64,000 nucleotides of DNA from Corbicula japonica. Taxonomy: Eukaryota; Mollusca; Bivalvia; Venerida; Cyrenidae. How positions within the stretch are numbered: position 1 is the first letter of the stretch; each line of letters starts with the position of its first letter. The notes below the pieces were generated by a model. The model searched no databases, had not been told where the DNA came from, and saw only the letters and a list, made by a program, of their open reading frames with translations. Of the stretch, positions 22,165-34,815 are shown in pieces. The stretch spans positions 8,219,285-8,283,284 of the forward strand of contig JAZAYU010000019.1 of the NCBI GenBank assembly GCA_038501625.1. The letters run 5' to 3'. Both the position numbers and the translations under genes were made by a program.

Positions 22165-22670
22165 AAAGGTTTAACGGTGCTGATTATGTAGGTAATTAAG
22201 GGTGTTTTTTTATCTACCAGTAATTTCCCTTTATTAAGTCTCTACAATTATTTACAATATAGATGTAATTATGAATTTATTATCTGCCTTACATTTTATA
22301 AAAATTATTTATGTACAGTTGTTACTGGAATCCATTGTACATTGTGCTTTGTATGCATTTTTTCTACCAGTGACTGTTGAATCTATTAGATCCTGTACTT
22401 ATTACATAAATTTAATGTATTTCCTATTTTTATCAACATTAAATTATTTTTGGCGAAAGGAATCCTGTGATTTTAAATATGTTTCCTTTATTTTTATTTT
22501 TTTATTATTGTTTGTGCCAAATAATGTGCAACTTCTTTTTGCGCCAAAGTTGACGTCGTTTATATTGCTATGTGACGTCTTTTTTAAGCCAAATGGTGAC
22601 GTTTGTTTAGTATATAAGATTACATCATTTTTACGCCAAAATAAGACATTGTTTGTAAGAGATGTTGATA
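22165..22670 (+). other. 3' untranslated region of the Penelope-like element
   Basis: About 500 bp between the endonuclease stop and the ribozyme. Open frames here on both strands (22271-22687, 22444-22698) are T- or K-rich, lack motifs and run into the ribozyme, so I treat them as chance. Confidence 0.65.
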
Positions 22671-22727
22671 CAATAACATTCACCTGAAGAAGGGTCAAAT
22701 AAACTCGAAACGCGTAGTGAAATATTG
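22671..22727 (+). ncRNA. Type I hammerhead ribozyme motif
   Basis: Core CUGAAGA at 22684-22690 and GAAA at 22707-22710. Stem I pairs TTCAC (22679-22683) with GTGAA (22717-22721) perfectly, and after an internal loop CAATA (22671-22675) with TATTG (22723-22727). Stem II is GGGT (22692-22695) with ACTC (22703-22706), leaving one extra A after the core. Stem III is the minimal A-C / G-U pair in ACGCGU (22710-22715). Cleavage would follow the A of GUA at 22716. Hammerhead motifs with very short stem III are known from Penelope-like elements and are thought to act best as dimers. Confidence 0.85.
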
Positions 22728-22740
22728 GAGTTTGTCTTCC

Positions 22741-24828
22741 TTTATTTGTTTATATGTAACATACACTTAAATACAGCACTGTAAAATTATGAAAATCATG
22801 GGACTGATTTTTCTCTGCAAACAAAACCGCTTCGCCGGTTTTCTGTTTTTGTTAGTATTTTGATTTTTTACTCGGTAAGCAGTAATTTTTACTCAAATAC
22901 TGTGTTTTGTTTTCAAACAAACCCGAAGACTATAGAGTGGCATCAAAAGGAAGTACCAAATGAACGATTCCATAAATGCCTACATAAATCCGTTTTAAAT
23001 ATGTCAAAAGCAGATATTGCATGATACCTTAATTGTCGTGTTTGGTTACTTTCAAAAATCCTTGTTATATCCTATATTTTGTATTATCAAAAATCACCGC
23101 TTGTACAAAGAGAAATTTACGCTGTGTGATTTCTAATTGAGAAATAAACCGATAATATATTTTATCTAATCTGCTGTGTGGGTATATTAATCAGCTCTTC
23201 CCAGTCTAGAGTTTTGATTTACATGTTCCATAACCATTGTTTCACAGATTTATGCTTCCTTGACAAGGGTAGCGTTTTGTAAGTCTGGTGCGCCAAGAAC
23301 AATTACATTAATGTTTGTTTTGAGGTTAATTTTTCATGAGATGTTCTGCTTGAATTTCAAGAAATTTCGATAATTACCTCTAAAACATTCCACAAAGACA
23401 ACAATATAATTTAATTTCAACTTATTTTATTTGCATGAAATGTTTTATATAGTAGACTAGCCCACCCCTAACTCCACCGTGGCTAAACTTTGGCTACTGT
23501 CAGTTTAATTATGTTACACTTGTTTCCCCTGAGGTATTCATTGTCCTTTATTGTTTGTGGTGCCGCTTTGAAATGGATCATATTATAAACATGTGCTCTT
23601 TTATCTCTACATGTTTGGTCTCTGAATGTGGCTAGTCCTGATTTTTTTTTCAATTTTCAATTTTCTTTTTTTTAATTTGTGAAGTATATCATATCGCGAT
23701 ATTTCACTTATCTACATATATTTGTAGGAAAAGGAATAAAAGTAGTGCATATTTCAATATAATTGATTTGCAAGATTGAGAATTATGACAAATCAATATT
23801 AAGATTACATTGCATTTAAATTTAGAGCTAACCGATACTTGTTTTGATAACAATAAGTTACGGAAAATAATAAGAACTTATTAACACTCTCAAAAATTGA
23901 ATAGAATTCCTAAGACATAATATAGATAAATATGTAGAGATTGTAAATCAGTCGTTGCTGTTTGCCCAACTGTCCTCGTTATTGACAGTACGACTTTAAG
24001 GATAAGTTGTTTTCTAGATTTTTACGTTGTCTTGCGGTATCGTGATAAAATGGAAGCAAGTACAAGAAAGTGCGAAACACTTAAATAGTATGATGATGCA
24101 GAAGTAGGAAATTACGGAGCAATCATTGAATCTGGTGTGCATTATGACGGACGATTTGTTAAAAAGATGGAATATTCACGGTGAATAGACTTGCTTGCAC
24201 TACTTTACATAGATCTAGAATAATTCTGTTGATTATCCAATGGCAGTGTTTGCAACATGGTAGACGTCTGGTGCTGTAGCGTGAATAATATACTTGTTAA
24301 ATGTGTTGACTGTTACAGATCTGTCCTTATTAAAACCCTTACAGTCAATCAGGATCATTAATGTTCATTTGACACGTTTGTGTGAGTAAATTTAACTGTT
24401 TCGAGAAAGGAGATGGGCAAGTTGCACATTTCTACGTGACCTTGATTATTACTTATATAAGCGCGAGCTAACAAATAAATTGTTTTCACTGTTATTTAAT
24501 CATGTTTACAATAGCTAAAACTAGACGAGTTTAGATGCAAACGATTTAAAGTATTTCCTTGTGTTTCAGTGATTAGTTGATAAGGAAAGCATTATTCTAT
24601 TTAGATTGAGTATGCCAAAATCAAATTAGGGAGAAATGAATTGTATTTATATACTTGAATCTGGTCGGCAATCAGTGTTTTTCTTTAATCCATTGTTTAA
24701 TTTGAACTTGTTTCAATTTGAAATGTTTGAAAACTCTCTTAATATTCCTCACGTTGAATTAAGTGAACATTATTTACCCTAGTGGTATTGCAATGAAAGT
24801 GGAACGCATTTAAGGTGATGATGATGGT
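22741..24828. other. Intergenic DNA, no gene supported
   Basis: A+T-rich and without frames worth naming. The only feature seen is an R1 fragment at 23540-23660. Confidence 0.5.
23540..23660 (+). repeat. R1 repeat fragment
   Basis: TTTGTGGTGCCGCTTTGAAA, GGATCAT and TCTGAATGTGG-TAGTCCTGAT match 62140-62260 in the same order. The copy is diverged. Confidence 0.45.
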
Positions 24829-25131
24829 AGCTCTTGCACCTTTAAATGAAAAAGTACAATTATCACATTACCAACTAACCTATAAATGGAACATCAAAGT
24901 TCTTACACAACAAACTGCTCTTTAAATTAAATAGCACAGCTCTTGCACAACCAACTTCCCTTTAAATGAAAAAGCACATTTCTTGCCCCACAAACTATAA
25001 ATGGAACAGCACAGTTTTTACACAACAAACTGCCCTTTAAATGAAATAGCACAGCTCTTGCACAACAAACTATCCTTGAAATGAAATAGCAAAGTCCTTA
25101 CATCACCAACAGCCCTTTAAGTGAAAAAGGT
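24829..25131 (+). repeat. Degenerate tandem repeat, ~43-50-bp units
   Basis: Six or seven imperfect units follow the pattern AGCACAGCTCTTGCACAACA - AACTGCCCTTTAAATGAAA. Units differ by short indels and substitutions, so the array is old compared with the satellite at 8294. Confidence 0.85.
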
Positions 25132-27306
25132 CGCGGGGTTTATTCCCAGGAAAATCTGACACATTTTACTTCGAAGAGTTCTAATCTAAAGAGGGCATCA
25201 ATTTCGAGAATTAAGTTCTGCATTATTTTACGTAATACATGTTAAAGATACGAGTATAAGATCCCCACACCCAATATCAGTTTATGAGAGTTTAGCTCAT
25301 CAAAGGCAGCCAATGAAAAATAAAAATCACAAAAAGGTATTACTTGAAATATATCACAATAAAATACCGTATTTGATAATACGTCTGAGTATTGTATATG
25401 AAATGAAACAGTTAGGCCATGACAAACTAGCCTGCCATTTCCCATAAATACATAAGGATACGTCTACTTCCAATATTTATGTTTGATAGTTCGCACCAAA
25501 TTTTCTGTAGTTGTCCGTATTTTTCTTGGCCACAAACTTTACACTTAAAGATAAAAAGATGTCAGGCTGCATTAACATTATTAATTAACATTTCGCATCG
25601 CTTCTAGTTGTTGGTGATAAATATTTAAATAATTGTGTCTAGACGAAGTAATAAATAAAACAACACATGCAGATGACAAATTCAGAATAGTTAACTATTA
25701 TATTTTATAGAATTACACTGCAAGTGCACCCTTCATTTCCAGAACGGCTCCACTGGAATCAATGAGTAATTAAATATAACAACTTGTACAATTGTGGCTG
25801 TAATGCAGATGCATTATAACAATACTATTTGTTGGCAAGAAAAACAACAGTCAGAGATATGATGTAGAAGCCTGACAGTCTCCAATACAATGTAAGTCAT
25901 TATTGATGGCTCTTTAAATCAGTCTGATGGACAAGGATGAAAACGTATATCAGCGTTCGTCTGATGGACAGGGATTAAAACGTATATCAGCGTTCGTTCA
26001 GCAAGCATGTCGGGGATATTGCAATGGCAGTAGCCGACTGTATATCTTCCTTTTGTTACTACTACATGTAAACGCTGTGCCAGTGGAGAAATTGTATCTA
26101 GTCAAAGATATTATTATCTAAATGCAATATACTTTGAATAACTCATACACAAAAATTGTACGTAACTAAACGTTCATCCGTCATTAAAGTTAGAATAATG
26201 CGCCTTTATCATATCCCTTCAGCAAAAATGATTGCAGAATTTGTCTTTATTCAACAATTTTCAAATTTTTGCGCGCTTCGAAAAAACATTACTTAAAGGC
26301 ACACTTACATTTTTCAAACGGTTAAACTTTACACTTCTGAGTTGTCTTAAAACCTTCATCAATACAAGAAAAATTCATTTCACCAAATAATACTCTCGCA
26401 AAAATAGTTTAAAAAACTCAGTGCCATACATGTACGTAGTCCTTAGTCCGTTTATATTTGCATAATGAAGAAAATTATCTATCGGGAAAGCTCTTATATT
26501 AACAAAATAAACAGATTTTATATAATTTCCGGCGGATTAAACTTGCACTGAAATAGCAAAGTAATCGTAACGATATAGACCGTGTATTCACAAGATGATA
26601 TAGCTTTAGGATTGGGATCAACATCGTTTCGGTATTCAAAAAATGTCTCATTCAGAACGAACTTGCAAGATGAGCTTGTTTTCAGGAATACAATAATTGT
26701 AACGAACGATATTATAATGATAAAGAATTTAAAACGGACAAATGAATAGCCATGAACGCTGCTTCAAATTAAGACGTGTATTCGGTTAATATTTTATTTT
26801 TATATAGTTTGACACTATACAAATATTTATTCCGTAACAATTGAAAGGATAATTTTTATGTTTCCTAGACTTGAAAGCATTATTTAAAATGCCTCCAAGC
26901 TTATTCAATGGGTGCGATATTTGTCATGTTTAAAAGCAAACACCCCGAAAATAGATAATAAATTCAATTCTTAAGCACTGAGAGGTTGACTGTAAAAACG
27001 ACGCTTACACATGGACCAAAAGACGAAAAAAGAAACAGTGAAAGTTTACAAAATTTACAAATTATTCAAGTTCACGCTAAGTATATCAGAGAAAAACACG
27101 CGTTTTTCTAGTAAAATTGGCCAGTTATATTCAGGATTGTAGAGTGACACTTAATTTTACAAAGAGGATATGAAATTAACAGAAGGAGCTTAGAATGATG
27201 GCAATGTAGTAAGCATAAACATGCTTTGAATATTAAGCAATTCTATTTTGGTATTGAACACACACAGATATTTGCGCAAAGATAACCTCCGATTAAATAC
27301 CGGCAT
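25132..27306. other. Intergenic DNA, no gene supported
   Basis: Mostly A+T-rich. It includes the 37-bp duplication at 25923-25996 and otherwise no recognised element or RNA. Frames at 25242-25445 and 25927-26121 have no motif. Confidence 0.5.
25923..25996 (+). repeat. 37-bp tandem duplication
   Basis: TCTGATGGACAAGGATGAAA and the following 17 bases are repeated once with two substitutions (25923-25959, 25960-25996). Confidence 0.9.
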
Positions 27307-27308
27307 TA

Positions 27309-28545
27309 CACTACTCTAAAGTTCTAAGTGCAGACTTGATAAATGTTGATTTTTCAAATTATTTGATTGAATCTTTCAAAATAGTGTAAATTACAATGAA
27401 GGAGTATCAATGTTCTATTAAAGCACACCAACAAATTTAAGTCTGCTTAACCAGATACAAAAAATAATATCATTTTAGCTCACTACTACCCAGAAAGCAA
27501 TTCTTAAGTTAATTATCATTGCATGACATTATTATATCATGATTTGTGATAATTTTCTCATCTCTGTATAATTTAAATTTTATGCAAATTAAAAGGAAAT
27601 ACTGAAGTCTGACATTCAATTACACTGAAATAACTTACTGTGGCTTTGTAATGGTCTTCAGGGCACAATGAGCCAACACAATCTTCTCCATTTTATCCAA
27701 AACGTTTTAACAGGATTTCAAGGAGAAAATTCCCATTTCTTCACTATGTTTTGTGCGAAAAGTTTTTTAATTGACAAGGAGTTTGGGACGATGCAATTCT
27801 CTATGATAGATGTGTAACAGCCTTTCCAAAGGATAAAAATGTATTTACTTCGATAAAATTGACCAGTTTTCGGACACGCTTTTTAATATTTCTGACCATA
27901 TAAACGTCATTTTCGAATAATTCGATTTTGAAGTTTATTGAATTTCTTTAAATTTTAGTTTTAAATTGTTATTTATTGGACACTTATCCAACAAATGTTA
28001 CACTAATATTTTCGAGTTTACATTGTTTTACGTAAATATTTAATGACGTATTTTTAAATAACGTCAGCGTTCAACGAAAGCAACGTTATCAATCTAGAAA
28101 ATAATATCATTAGATTATTTCTTAAATCGATAAAATATGCAAAAGTAAGGTCTCTTTGCATTTAAGAATAACGTTAAGATTTTTTACAACAAATTTAAAG
28201 GTGTGCCAGTTAAAAGAATTTTGACGGCAATGTCGTTTTCTGCTGACGTCAACCGTTCCATGGTTACAATTGCTTGGTGTGTTTCTGAGTTTGTCTGGAG
28301 TCGGTGAACATGTGAAAAACAAAAAGGATTGTAAAAAAATAAAATTTCGATTGCCGCACGGCGATTACGCAAAAATAGCGTATGCCGACGTGGATGACAT
28401 AATACGTAAAATATATGCACGGTTTTCAAAAAAATACTATTGTTTTATCATAATTAACATTATCTAAAACTTTCTTTTAATTAGAGTAAGTTTACTTTGA
28501 TATATTCAAAATTGAAAAGTGTGCACTTAGAACTTTTGACAAGTG
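27309..28545 (-). mobile_element. Tc1/mariner-like element, copy 2 (non-autonomous)
   Basis: The left end CACTACTCTAAAGTTCTAAG and the right end inverse (GAACTTTTGACAAGTG) match the termini of 13242-14332, and TA flanks both sides (27307-27308, 28546-28547). It lies in the opposite orientation to copy 1 and is 1,237 bp long. A minus-strand frame at 28184-28429 shares MERLTSAENDIAVKIL and an RHPRRHTLF-like string with copy 1. Conservation is along the whole element and is not confined to that frame, so it does not prove coding function. Confidence 0.8.
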
Positions 28546-28547
28546 TA

Positions 28548-29889
28548 TGTATTTGTTCGTTAATTGCAGGACATTATTATATCATGTCGATATAACATCT
28601 GTTTGACATAACAACACTGCTGAAACCGCAAACAACGACAGCAACACAATAATTGACAGACCCTAATGGCTCCATTCACTACAATAATGTTATCACCGAT
28701 GGTTAAGTAAATGGCTGCATAAAACAGAGAAAATTAGGAGTCATTTTTACAATGTTTCACTTATTGCAAAAAAAAAATACAGCAGCTAGCGATCTTTTAA
28801 ACGTAAAAATAAAAATCTTTTTAATTAACAAGTCATGCCGATTTTCCCTGACAATAATATATTAATTCACATGGGGGCGTGTTAAGCGTGACATCTATTT
28901 AAAAAAAAATATTGGCCCAAAAACAAAAAAAAAATCTTTATTTTCAATGTTGTGTTATATCTTTGAATTATCATCACAAGTAAGATCGGATCGTGTGCAT
29001 TAATATGTTCATTCTGGTTTTGTGACGCTTTTTTGTATAGAATGCGTTTGAACAAATTGCTGAGTTGCCTTTTCGCGATATTAAGTCGCTATTCGATTTA
29101 TGTAAACAGTAATTGTAATAAGGTAACTCCCGCATGTTTGTTGAAAAATGCCCACACAACATCCGAATTTTTAATTAAATTTTGACGAGTTTGAATAAGA
29201 AATCTGGAGCGAAAACCATCTCGATTTTTTTATAAATAAGACACGACGAAACACCAAACAATTGATCTCAGACTGTATGTTTCAGTTTGACACAACACGC
29301 CTACCTGCGTCATTGCTGCATTTCTAAAACATTTCCTATTAAAACGCTACCATGAAACTTAGTCGACACACCGATCATTTCACAAGATACTGAGTCGACA
29401 CGATACATTTCATTAGATAATGCTTATGAGTAGCACTAAGATAAGTTACTAAATAGACCTAATTTTATTTTCATTACATTAAGATTTCTTATTGTAATGT
29501 TGTCAATCATAAGTTTTCCTTAGATTATAATGTGAATTCATTATTATTTTTTGGAGTACTCATGGAGTACTCATGGACATATCTATCTTCAACTTCTATT
29601 AACCACCGTATAATAAAGAATTGAACATACACGTAGTTTATAATAATATAATATAGAACCACGAATTTAAGCACCCACAAACATGTGTCTAACAGAAAAC
29701 AAGCTCGAAATTTTATGCCAACGTATACAACTGAGTTCCTCAACATTCATATAACAATACACATTATCTTTAATATTTCGTATTAGAGAAATTTGTTCAA
29801 AGTGTGATATTTACTCAGAAAAAATAAGAAATATATACACTCCTAACTGCAACTGCAAAGTAAAGAAAAAACGACAACCCAACTAAAAG
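28548..29889. other. Intergenic DNA, nothing recognised
   Basis: A+T-rich sequence up to the purine tract. A small direct repeat GGAGTACTCAT occurs twice near 29552-29575. No coding or RNA features seen. Confidence 0.5.
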
Positions 29890-31515
29890 ACGGAAGATGG
29901 GCAAGAGAAGGAGTGATAAGGGATGGGAGAGACTGGAGAAGCTAGGCAGAAAGAAGAGGAACAGAGGATTTAGAAAGAAAAAAGAAGACAAGAGGAGGGA
30001 GAAAGAAATGGGAGAACGGCGAGGGAAGGGACAGAGAGAGAAGGGAAACAAGGAAGGGGAAAGAGGGAAAATTGGGAGAGGAAATTTAATAAAGAGAGAG
30101 TGTTTGGAAAGAGATAAAAGAAAGAAAGAAGAGGGTGAAGAGTAGGAGAAGGAAGAGACTAGAGGAGGAAGGAAAGAAAAGGAGAAAAGAGAGATGAAAT
30201 GATGATTAAAATAAATGAAAAGGCAGAAGGAGAAGATAGAATGGAGATAATAGACAAAAGTAATGAGAAAGGCAAAGACGGAGGAACAAGAAAAAGAGGG
30301 ATAAGAGTAGGTAAATGGGAGAGGACGAAGAAGGAAGGTCATATGAGGGACACTATAAAGGAGGTCGCAAAAGCTACAACGAGAGGGAGGAAGAAGAAGG
30401 GGAGAGGTGAAAGAAGGGACGGAAGGAGGAAGGTTGTATTGAAAGAAGGGACAAGTGGACAGAGGTAGCAGTGATAGAAGGGACGGAAGGGAAGACGGAG
30501 GGACAAGTGAAAAGAGGGTTTAGAGGAGGGAAGGCAATGAGTAGTAAAAGAGGGGACAAGAGGACGGAAGGGAAGAAGTAGTGAAAGAAGTGACAAGACG
30601 GAGGTAAGGAAAGGAGTAGTGAAGAAGGAACAAGACGGAGGGAAGGGAAGGAGTAGTGAAAGAAGGGACAAGATGGAGGGAAGGAGTAGTGAAATAAGGG
30701 ACAAGAGGACGAAAGGGAATGAGTAGTGACAGAAGGGACAAGACGGACGGAAGGGAAGGAGTAGTGAAAGAAGGGACAAGACGACGTCAGAAAAGGAGTA
30801 GTGAACGAAGGGACAAGAGGACGGAATGGAATGAGTAGTGAAAGGGGACAAGCAGACGGAAGAGAAGAAGAAGTGAAAGAAGAGACAAGAGGAGGGAAGG
30901 CGTAGTGAAAGAAGGGACAAGAGGAGGGAAGGAAGAAGTAGTGAAAGAAGGGACAATGACGAAGGGAGAATTGAAAGAAGAGAGGTCACGGAGGACAGAG
31001 GTAGTAGTGAAAGAAAGGACAAGAGGACGGAAGGGAAGAAGTAGTGAAATAACGGACAATAGGAGGGCAGGGAAGGCGTAGTGAAAGAAGGGACAAGACG
31101 AAGGGAGAATTAAAAGAAGATAGGTGACGGAGGACAGAGGGAATAGTGAAAGAAGGGACAAGAGTGCGGGGGGAGAAGAAGGGACAAGAAGTGAGACGAA
31201 GAAGTAAAAGATGGGGCAAGTGGAGGGAGGGTAAAGAGTAGTGAAAGAAGGTTTAAGAGTAGGGAGAGAGAAGGGGACGGAGTAGTGAATGAAGGGACAA
31301 GATGATGGATGGGAAGAAGTAGTAAAAGACGGGAAAAAGGAGAGGGAGAAAATGGAATGGAATAGTGAAAGAAAGGACAAGAGGAAAGAGGAAAAAGAGG
31401 GAGCAGTATTGAAAGAAGATGAAAGAGAAGTGAGGGAGAAGGAATAGTGAAAGAAGGGACAAGAAAAGGGAGGAAGTGAAAGAAGAAGAAGTAGTGAAAG
31501 AAGGGACGAGAGGAA
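29890..31515 (+). repeat. 1.6-kb purine-only tract with ~37-40-bp minisatellite
   Basis: The plus strand is almost wholly A and G, with scattered C and T. From about 30400 a loose unit recurs: AGTAGTGAAAGAAGGGACAA then GAGGACGGAAGGGAAGG, about 37-40 bp. Before that (29890-30400) the tract is irregular. Long low-complexity frames on both strands (Lys/Arg/Glu-rich on plus, Ser/Leu/Pro-rich on minus) are by-products of the composition. Confidence 0.95.
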
Positions 31516-32994
31516 TCAAACACTTGACTGATTTTTTTTATAAATCTCAACTACCATTAATAGATAGGCACGAAATTTTCAAGCATTAATCTCGCCAGAC
31601 CTGCTCAATAAAGGTCTTATTTTCCATCTTATGTCAGAACACTTCTCGTTGGTACAATTCGGCTCTATTGATTTTAGTTTTGAGAAAGCAGACATAAACT
31701 TTTTTTTCATATTTTAGTTGCTCGGTATGTCTTTACATAAGCATTTTGTTTTAAGGAATTGAGAACATGAAGCTTTTTCACATGTTCAGGGTTAGTAAGG
31801 TTCTCACTCGTGATGGACACTTTTTTAATGTTAATTTACGAAAATGTTGGTAGATTTCGCTCTTATTACAAGTTGCTATTATTTATTTTATTTTTATTAT
31901 ATTTCAATGACATTTATTCATCTTGAGTTCTTGCTCTACACGAGGTATTTTATTGATACTGAATAAATGTAGATCAAGATTTAATGTAAGACATTTCTTC
32001 TTTAATCAACGTATTATCACCAGACAAAATTATTGCAACAGCTTTTTGGACGGACACTTTCAAAGAATTTATGTGGTTTCCATGACTCGGTCGCTTAAAA
32101 CATAGGCCATACTTAAAAGGCAGGGATGGTTCGTGAACAGCTATAACGAATTTAAAAAAAATTACTAAACGGTGTCTGCTTCGCCGCTCTATATTTCTTT
32201 CTTTCTTATATATAATCTTTTCTATCAACGGAGTTTTTCTTTTATAGATATTTCTTGTTCTTATATTACTTTTTTGACTATTTTCGTACAAAAAAACAAA
32301 CGAAATATTAACTTTAGACGCTCATACATGAGTGCTTCGGCGACAAAAGCAGAATAGCTGGAGTAAGCTCTATTTTCCGGCGAATCGGCGAACCTTATAT
32401 TTTAATATTATAGATGGTGTGCCTGTAAAAGCATTGTAAATCGATGAAACATTACTGTAAGCTTACTTTTTGATGAGTTTTATATTCTCTGTTTTGTTGA
32501 TAATGTATCACATTCTCATTAAATCGTCTCTAATTTTTAAAAAAAATCGCTTCTTAGTATTAATAATATGGTTTCTTAACATAGGTTAACGTCTTAAACA
32601 GGAACAGTAGACCTTGTGTACCAAGAAAAAATACTTTAATTATTTAACGTCTGTTACATATGCCCTATCACGCATATTTAGCGGACACGATAAACTAGAT
32701 TTGTTATGCGTGTTAACTGTTTAGCATTACTAACAACAATTTAGTTTCGTATTTCTAGTGTCTGTTTGCCACACAAAATCAGTAAAAACCAGGAATCAGT
32801 CTTAATCCCTCCCGCTAAACTGCGTCGGAATCTACCTATTCAAACCTCTCAAATCTAGTGAAAATTTGAATATTTGTTAGTTGTCGAAATCTAAAGGCAA
32901 TCACACGATTTAGAAGTATATGGTTTTACTTAAATGATAAAACCCGTTGATGATATTTCCAATTTTAATTCGATTTGTTTTTGTGTAAAAAAAA
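31516..32994. other. Intergenic DNA, nothing recognised
   Basis: A+T-rich, with overlapping short frames around 31923-32357 that show no motif. No repeats detected. Confidence 0.5.
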
Positions 32995-33420
32995 AAACAT
33001 AATAATGTACATGTAGGTTATGCGTAAAACAGTAATTATTACATGTATATAGTTATAAATATTTTATCAATAACACCTCTATATTCCAAATCACACACAA
33101 CAACGTAAAACTGGATTTGAATGTCGAATCTCGAACGTCGAACGTAGAGCCAACTTCACGCACATAATATTTCTAGAGGTGCAGTCATTATCCTATAGTA
33201 TTTGCATATTGTTTGTCTTTTATTTGGTTAATTTCATTTACTTGATGCAAGCTTGTTGTTCTTCATGCAATTTTCGGCAAAAAAAGGAATTTTTTTTCCT
33301 AAAGAGCTCTATACAGAACAATCTAATACAACACTTGTTTAAATTTCTCTTAAAGAAAATGAGATTTGCATGGTAATGGCTTCGAGAAAGTGTGATCGAA
33401 TGCAAATATTATTAGCATTC
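32995..33420 (+). repeat. R5 dispersed repeat, copy 1
   Basis: Aligns with 51140-51480: GGTTATGCGTAAAAC near the start, GCTTGTT-TTC-TCATGCAA in the middle, TTAAAGAAAATG-ATTTGCAT and ATGCAAA near the end. Divergence is moderate with several indels. Confidence 0.6.
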
Positions 33421-33914
33421 ACTGAAAGATCGTCTAAGACTTAAACCATTGCCTATGCTTCTAACAAGATTCAGTGAACAACCATTACAATAAAGGTTCA
33501 TTCAATGAAATTTGCACCGACTTATTAATGAATTGCTTTAAATGCTAAGCTGATTCGGTTAAAGTATTTTGTTCGTTATTTTAAGTTACCTCATTGAAAA
33601 AACGCTCTTACAAAAAAAAATTAAAATTTTAAAATGAAATCGAAAATGTATTCTTAAAGAACAGTGTGTCTTCTGAGAAACTGAACATTTACTTAGTAAT
33701 AATTCCAAAGTAAGAATGTAATGGAATATTTCTTCGCTATAATTATGTTTTATTCAAACATTTTATGTAATAATTTTTTATTAAACTTTAATCATCCATT
33801 TAAAAATGGTACGTATAACGCGTTTACATTAATTTCATAACCTGTCATGTAAAAACGTGCCCAAGTATGTGACCAAGGCCACCACTGACAACGTTTTACA
33901 TCTAGCATGGTCTC
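33421..33914. other. Intergenic DNA, nothing recognised
   Basis: A+T-rich stretch between R5 and the long-TIR element. No frame or repeat of note. Confidence 0.45.
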
Positions 33915-34815
33915 AGGGTGGGGAATCACGTGACAAAAACATGGCCGCCAACCAAAAAATTCTCTCGGTTCGAGGTAAGTTTTTACTTGTTTCTCGCTTA
34001 TTCCTGGACCATTTTAAATGAAATAAACACTAAAGTACCCCGTACACGAAGACAGATTGCATAGTGTATTCCAAATTTTGCCAGCTTTTGTAGTTTATGC
34101 GGTATTTCGTGTACAGTGTTTGGCAGCTTGCACAGCTCGGTGATAGGGTACACTTGGACCTTGATGAAATCGTTCTTATGGAAAGTTTTCGCAAGTGAGC
34201 TGATTGTTTCCTGAAAAATTTGTTAATGTATATCCCGACAGAAAAAAATGCTTCTGGTGCAAAAATATCCAATTTCTGTATGCAACTGATGTGAATAACG
34301 CAAAAATGGAAAATGATAGGGAACACTGGCCGCAACGTTGATGATAGGGAACACTTGCACTGTTTTGAGAAGCAAACTGTTTGCCAGTCCGAACGATCAG
34401 TTTCGAAACGGAGCGAGTCCGTTGTATTTTTTTTTTCAATAAAACATGGATATTTTGTTTCCTTTGTTAAAATTCTTATGATCAGCTAAGAAGTTGTTAG
34501 AAAGGAGTATTATTTAATACAGGTGACTCTTGCACAGCTAGCATTGTAAATCTCTGAAACGTTTGCATTTATGAAACAAACGATAGTGCCTCTAGCTGGG
34601 AGCGAACCCGAACCGTCACGGCGACAGCGCATAGCCCTGCAATTCCTGCGACGCAACCAACTGAGCTAACCGGGACAACCCCCCAAAAAAGCACTAGAAA
34701 AAATACCACAATTTGTATTAAGCAGATTTTCAGTGAACGTTAAGAATTATATGATGCGCCAGAAAAATAATAAGCAAGAAAGCATGATTACAGTTAAAAA
34801 TTTCATATACTCAGT
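33915..34815 (+). repeat. Left inverted arm of the 3.2-kb element
   Basis: Pairs with 36340-37121 in inverse orientation. A SINE-like insertion at 34581-34691 breaks this arm only. Frames within the arm (34030-34335, 34176-34439 minus) have mirrored counterparts in the right arm. Confidence 0.85.
34581..34691 (-). mobile_element. tRNA-derived SINE-like insertion in the left arm
   Basis: Read on the minus strand the segment has GTCCCGGTTAGCTCAGTTGG (tRNA 5' acceptor-like plus A box), then GGGTTCGCTCCC (B-box-like T arm). The middle is too long and the acceptor ends do not pair, so it is not a functional tRNA. The right arm of the element runs straight from ATGAAACAAA into (A)CACT-GAAAA where the left arm has about 111 extra bases, showing it is an insertion. 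Confidence 0.65.

Larger units (their letters stand above)
20600..22740 (+). mobile_element. 5'-truncated Penelope-like retroelement
   Basis: It contains RT, then a GIY-YIG endonuclease in a shifted frame, a long A+T-rich 3' region and a hammerhead ribozyme motif near the end. RT homology begins abruptly at SACN (about 20622), where full-length relatives continue upstream with the first RT motifs. 5' truncation is usual for this class. No target-site duplication was identified, so both outer limits are approximate. Confidence 0.85.

Noticed and set aside
22271..22698. 138- and 84-codon frames on the two strands
   Set aside because: They lie in the 3' untranslated part of the Penelope-like element and overlap the ribozyme; no motif is present.
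30339..31550. Long Ser/Leu/Pro-rich open frames on the minus strand (and Lys/Arg/Glu-rich ones on plus)
   Set aside because: They are direct translations of the purine tract. Frames overlap in all phases and no domain is present.
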